Shown here: one piece after another, positions 4,579 through 8,048 of the stretch
Layout: each line of letters starts with the position of its first letter
How positions within the stretch are numbered: position 1 is the stretch's first letter
NCBI GenBank assembly: GCA_027011235.1
Contig: JALVAI010000262.1
Location: 1-8,048, forward strand
Direction of reading: 5' to 3'
DNA length: 8,048 nt
Source of the DNA: Desulfobulbaceae bacterium
GTDB lineage: Bacteria > Desulfobacterota > Desulfobulbia > Desulfobulbales > Desulfobulbaceae
Notes under the pieces: generated by a model
What the model was told of the DNA's origin: nothing
What the model saw: only the letters and a program-made list of their open reading frames with translations
The model's database searches: none
Position numbers and translations under genes: made by a program

Positions 4579-6935
4579 CTGACAAAACGATAGAGGAAAA
4601 ACCGGTTGATCCCTTGACCCTGCCGGTTCCGGAGGAGCTGCCCATCCTGCCCCTGCACGGTTTTGTTTTCTATCCCGGCATGGGGTTTCCCCTCCAGATC
4701 GGCAGTGAATCTTCCAAAAAACTTGTTGACGAGGCCCTGCTTGGAGACCGCATGGTCGGTCTGGTCCCCGGGCGAGAGGAAAAACCCGCCACCGAGGAGT
4801 TGGGGCCCGATGATCTCTACCAGGTCGGGGTAATCGGTTATATCCATAAACTGACCAAGGCCGACGAGGGATATTATCAGGTCCTGATCAGCGGTACGAA
4901 AAAGATCAAAATTGTTGAATTTACCCAGGTCACTCCCTATCTCCGGGCCAAAGTGGAAGAGATGCCCATGGAGAAGAAGGAAAATAAAAAGATCGAGGCC
5001 CTTATACTCAATATTCGCAATCAGTTCCAGAAACTGGTCAAACTGACCCAGCTGCCCCAGGAGATGCTGGCCACAGTCAATGCCCTTAGCGATCCTTTCC
5101 ATATCGCCTATCTTGTCACCTCTCAGCTTAATCTCAAGCTTGCAGAAGAACAGGAAATCATCGAGATTCCTGAACTGGAGGAACTTTTGCATCAGGTGGC
5201 CCGGCATCTGAATGACCGGCTGGAAACAGCGGAGATGAGCGACGAGCTGCAAAAATCCATGAAAAAGGACATTGATAAAAAGCAGCGGGAATTTTTTCTC
5301 CGCCAGCAGTTGCAGGCCATTCGCAAGGAGCTGGGCGAGGGAGACGAAGACAAGGTCGAAATCAGGGAACTGCGTGATCTGGCGGCCGAGAAAAAACTGC
5401 CGGAAGAGGCGCGTAAGGTCGTGGACAAGGAACTGGCCCGGTTGGAGAGGATTCCCCCTTCTTCTCCGGAGTATACTGTTTCTCGCAACTATATCGAATG
5501 GATTCTTGATCTGCCCTGGCTGGAATCGACCACGGACACCCTGGACCTTGACAAGGCCGAGGAGGACCTGGACAAGGACCATTATGGCCTGAAAAAGATA
5601 AAAAAACGCATTCTCGAATTTCTGGCGGTCCGTAAACTGAAAGAGGACATGCATGGTCCCATTCTCTGCTTTGTCGGTCCGCCGGGAGTGGGCAAGACGT
5701 CGCTTGGCCACTCCATAGCCGGCACCATGAACCGCAGATTCGTTCGTATCGCCCTGGGCGGCGTCCATGACGAGGCCGAGATTCGTGGTCACCGGCGGAC
5801 CTATATCGGCGCCCTGCCCGGACGCATTATCCAGAGTCTGAAAAAGGCCGGTTCCAATAATCCTGTTTTCCTGCTTGACGAGGTGGACAAGCTGGGCAAC
5901 GATTTTCGTGGCGACCCATCCTCAGCCCTGCTGGAAGTGCTTGATCCGGAGCAGAATTCCACCTTTACCGACCATTATCTCGATATCGAGTTCGATCTGT
6001 CTAAAATCATGTTCATCGCCACCGCCAATGTTCTGGACACCATTCCCGGTCCCCTGCGGGACCGGATGGAGATCGTGGAGCTTTCGGGCTATACCGAACA
6101 GGAAAAGGTGGCCATTGCCAGGAGGCATCTGCTTGGTAAACAGCTTGAGGCCCATGCCCTGACTGAAGATGACCTGGAAATTCCCGATGAAACCCTGCTC
6201 CTGCTTATCAGATCCTATACCCGCGAGGCAGGGGTGCGTAACCTGGAACGGGAAATAGCGGCCCTTTGTCGCGGGGTTGCCGCTGAAATCGCCAGGGGAC
6301 ACATGGGGAAGCGGGTGATCCTGGCCGAGGATGTTCATGAAATGTTGGGGCCGGTCCGCTTTTTTCCGGAGATAAAGGCCCGGACCTGGGGCCCAGGTCT
6401 TGCGACCGGGCTCGCCTGGACCCCGGTGGGTGGCCAGATACTGTTTATCGAGTCTTCCATAATGAAGGGCAAGGGCGGCCTGACCCTTACCGGCAAACTC
6501 GGTGATGTCATGAAGGAGTCGGCCACGGCTGCCCTGACCTATATCCGCTCCCATGCCGCCAGCCTTGGTATTGATGAGGACATCTTTTCCACCATTGACA
6601 TCCATGTCCATGTGCCCGAAGGCGCCATCCCCAAGGACGGACCATCAGCCGGTGTGGCCATGGTCTGTTCCCTGGTGTCGGTGATTACCGGTCGGTCCGT
6701 GCGCCGCGACGTGGCCATGACCGGCGAAATCACCCTGCGCGGCGATGTCCTGCCCGTGGGCGGAATCGCCGAAAAGGTGCTGGCGGCCTTACGTTCGGGC
6801 ATTCGCGAGGTGATCCTGCCGGTACTTAATGAAAAAGATGTGCTGGAGATTCCCGAGGATGTCAGAGAAGGGGTTGTGTTCCGGTATCCCCATACCATAG
6901 AGGAAGTACTGGAACATGCCCTGGAAAAGGAATAG
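4575..6935 (+). CDS. lon: ATP-dependent endopeptidase La (Lon protease)
   Basis: Lon is a cytoplasmic homohexamer that unfolds and degrades damaged and some regulatory proteins. At 786 residues this is full length for a bacterial LonA. The N-terminal substrate-recognition domain covers about 21-215 and is followed by a charged helical linker (about 220-310, including KQREFFLRQQLQAIRKELGE). The AAA+ module carries Walker A GPPGVGKT (368-375), the pore region GHRRTYIGALPGR (405-417), Walker B VFLLDEVDK (431-439) and sensor region ATAN (482-485). The protease domain begins near 595 and shows PKDGPSAG with catalytic Ser691, and VGGIAEK with catalytic Lys734, the Ser-Lys dyad. All key residues are present. 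The start overlaps the hsp20 stop by four bases (ATGA), with GGAGGAG seven bases upstream inside the end of hsp20. No classic terminator follows the stop; a repeat element begins within about 20 bases. Confidence 0.98.
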   Translation: MTDKTIEEKPVDPLTLPVPEELPILPLHGFVFYPGMGFPLQIGSESSKKLVDEALLGDRMVGLVPGREEKPATEELGPDDLYQVGVIGYIHKLTKADEGYYQVLISGTKKIKIVEFTQVTPYLRAKVEEMPMEKKENKKIEALILNIRNQFQKLVKLTQLPQEMLATVNALSDPFHIAYLVTSQLNLKLAEEQEIIEIPELEELLHQVARHLNDRLETAEMSDELQKSMKKDIDKKQREFFLRQQLQAIRKELGEGDEDKVEIRELRDLAAEKKLPEEARKVVDKELARLERIPPSSPEYTVSRNYIEWILDLPWLESTTDTLDLDKAEEDLDKDHYGLKKIKKRILEFLAVRKLKEDMHGPILCFVGPPGVGKTSLGHSIAGTMNRRFVRIALGGVHDEAEIRGHRRTYIGALPGRIIQSLKKAGSNNPVFLLDEVDKLGNDFRGDPSSALLEVLDPEQNSTFTDHYLDIEFDLSKIMFIATANVLDTIPGPLRDRMEIVELSGYTEQEKVAIARRHLLGKQLEAHALTEDDLEIPDETLLLLIRSYTREAGVRNLEREIAALCRGVAAEIARGHMGKRVILAEDVHEMLGPVRFFPEIKARTWGPGLATGLAWTPVGGQILFIESSIMKGKGGLTLTGKLGDVMKESATAALTYIRSHAASLGIDEDIFSTIDIHVHVPEGAIPKDGPSAGVAMVCSLVSVITGRSVRRDVAMTGEITLRGDVLPVGGIAEKVLAALRSGIREVILPVLNEKDVLEIPEDVREGVVFRYPHTIEEVLEHALEKE

Positions 6936-6950
6936 GTTGAACAATAATTA

Positions 6951-7138
6951 TGGCGTCGTAAAAACTTCGATCTACTGCATCGTGTGTCCTGTGACGATTC
7001 TCGGCATACTACATGTATAGTCAAGACCCACCACAGAACACTACTCCTCGGAGTCTACGCTTCGCTCCGCTTACCTGTATATCTGTGTTTTTGCTCAGCC
7101 ATCTTTAAGCATTGTCTGGACTTTTTACAAGTTCATCA
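6951..7138. repeat. MITE-like intergenic repeat with degenerate terminal inverted ends
   Basis: Most of the lon-ftsY spacer appears to be one non-coding element. It opens with TGGCGTCGTAAAAACT (from 6951) and closes with ACTTTTTACAAGTTCATCA (to 7138). The core ends GTAAAAA and TTTTTAC are inverted copies, with mismatches outside. Inside is ACTCC-TC-GGAGT (7043-7054), a short hairpin, followed by GCTTCGCTCCGC. I recall similar sequences with CGTAAAAA/TTTTTACG ends as dispersed repeats in Desulfobacterota-type genomes, but this cannot be checked here. It encodes nothing recognisable and may act in place of a terminator after lon. Confidence 0.5.
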
Positions 7139-7168
7139 ATAATAACAAAATCATCAATAATAACAAAA
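7133..7168. repeat. Perfect 18-bp tandem duplication
   Basis: TCATCAATAATAACAAAA occurs twice with no gap (7133-7150 and 7151-7168). Its first bases coincide with the right end of the repeat element before it. An AT-rich tract and ATCATGAT (7181-7188) follow. It may be slippage or a trace of the element's insertion. It lies in the leader region of the next gene. Confidence 0.8.
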
Positions 7169-7251
7169 AATAATAAAAAAATCATGATAACAGAGTGTCG
7201 GGACTTCGATGAATTTATCAAGAAATATATTGTGATACAGGTGAATAGATA

Positions 7252-8048
7252 ATGCTTGGCTGGTTTAAAAAGAAATTTTCCAAAAAGAAAAAACAGGAAA
7301 CACCCCGGGAACAGGAATCTGTTTCCGATCAGGAAGCGGTTGTGGCCGCTGAGGATGGGGAGTCCGTCCACGGCGAGACGATTGGTGACCGGCAACAGGA
7401 TGTACCGCAGGAACAGGTGCTTCAGGAACCGGTTGCCGATGATGCAGGCGAAGAACCTGAAGAAAATATTGAAAAAGACACAGGGGAAGATATATCCGCA
7501 AGGTCTTTTGTCACTGAAAACAGACAGGATGAGCTGAAAGAGGCCGTTGCTCCGGAAGTAGCTGAGATTTCTCCTGAATCGTCTTCTCCTCCTGGATCTG
7601 CCGTGGAAGAACCGGCCGGTATAACGACTGAAACAAAAGATGAACCAGAACCTTGCCCGAAGGTCCAGGTTTCGCCCAAGGTGGACCTGTCTTCTGCTGA
7701 ACAGAAAAGTTTTTCAGAACAAGGACAAGAGGAGGATAGCGAAGCAACAGACGATGATGACGGGGAAACTGGATCTGCGTCCGGTAAGGGGGAATTGGCT
7801 GTAGAGATTGGTACTCCAGAGGAGGATGACGCCGGGATTGGAACGCAGGAAAAAACAGAGGTACGTGAATCTACGGTACCGACGGACGATAGTTCCGAAA
7901 AGAATTCTGGAGAGGAGGCCCAGGAAGAGACCCTGGCCGAGTTGATTGCCGAGGCGGAAGCGGATTCCTGTGCAGAAACGACCTCGGAAGCTGGGGATGA
8001 TATTGTAGATCAAACCCTGGAAGAATTGCTGGCGCCGGATCAGCCAGA
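7252..8048 (+). CDS. ftsY: Probable signal recognition particle receptor FtsY, acidic N-terminal domain (3' end outside window)
   Basis: The frame is open for 265 codons and leaves the window. It starts with MLGWFKKKFSKKKK, a short aromatic and basic segment of the kind that anchors FtsY to membrane lipids and SecYEG. About 250 residues follow that are rich in Glu, Asp, Ser, Thr and Pro, without hydrophobic segments or cofactor motifs, as in the acidic A domain of FtsY. Two short related helical stretches appear near the end (ETLAELIAEAEAD, 226-238, and QTLEELLA, 254-261). FtsY docks ribosome-SRP complexes at the membrane through its NG GTPase domain, which would lie beyond base 8048, so the call rests on N-terminal style alone. 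Another acidic-linker protein is possible. AGGTGA seven bases before the ATG supports the start. The acidic stretch is long for an A domain, though such domains vary widely. Confidence 0.6.
   Translation, partial: MLGWFKKKFSKKKKQETPREQESVSDQEAVVAAEDGESVHGETIGDRQQDVPQEQVLQEPVADDAGEEPEENIEKDTGEDISARSFVTENRQDELKEAVAPEVAEISPESSSPPGSAVEEPAGITTETKDEPEPCPKVQVSPKVDLSSAEQKSFSEQGQEEDSEATDDDDGETGSASGKGELAVEIGTPEEDDAGIGTQEKTEVRESTVPTDDSSEKNSGEEAQEETLAELIAEAEADSCAETTSEAGDDIVDQTLEELLAPDQP

Noticed and set aside
4407..5792. Minus-strand open frame of 461 codons opposite hsp20 and lon
   Set aside because: It is a mirror of lon codon bias: rich in Phe, Gln and Leu with no recognisable domain, and it covers two well-supported genes.
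5922..6611. Minus-strand open frame of 229 codons opposite the lon protease region
   Set aside because: It lies entirely inside lon, with no motif or start signal.

Overview
The window looks like ordinary chromosome of a Gram-negative, probably anaerobic bacterium. A selenocysteine elongation factor, an Mrp/Nbp35-type Fe-S carrier ATPase with cysteine-rich ends and an Hsp20-Lon gene pair together suggest the Desulfobacterota (Desulfobulbales-like). That placement is inferred from gene content and protein style only. Base composition is slightly GC-rich in the genes and clearly AT-richer in the two long spacers.

Left part (1-3255) is read leftward on the minus strand. mrp (2293-3255), a Cys-rich P-loop Fe-S carrier, is followed after a GC-rich hairpin by a metallo-beta-lactamase-fold hydrolase of the glyoxalase II-like group (1540-2166). 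Fifteen bases later comes selB (1524 to beyond base 1), the GTPase that delivers Sec-tRNA(Sec) to recoded UGA codons. The window holds its first 508 codons. No selA or selC is visible.

The middle spacer (3256-4128, about 870 bp) separates the leftward mrp block from the rightward hsp20-lon block. I find no convincing gene in it. It does hold many inverted repeats: two minus-strand terminator-like hairpins, a 9-bp inverted repeat 87 bp across, a perfect 7-bp inverted repeat with TATAAT in its loop, and an 80-bp element bounded by GTAGGGGCG/CGCCCCTAC that resembles a dispersed non-coding repeat. Near its right end is a good sigma-70-like promoter (4015-4044).

Right part (4129-8048) is read rightward. 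A 149-residue small heat shock protein (4129-4578) overlaps the start of lon (4575-6935, complete, 786 residues) by ATGA, so a holding chaperone and an ATP-dependent protease are translated from one message. A spacer of about 315 bp follows, holding a degenerate repeat with TGGCGTCGTAAAAA at one end and CTTTTTACAAGTTCATCA at the other, then a perfect 18-bp tandem duplication. The last gene (7252 to beyond 8048) starts with a short basic, aromatic segment and runs into a very acidic low-complexity stretch. It is most likely the N-terminal A domain of the SRP receptor FtsY, with its GTPase domain outside the window.

Most of the window is housekeeping and I see no clear new defence or metabolic system. 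The parts most worth a second look are the structured mrp/hsp20 spacer, the coupled hsp20-lon pair, the repeat after lon and the cysteine-rich tails of Mrp.
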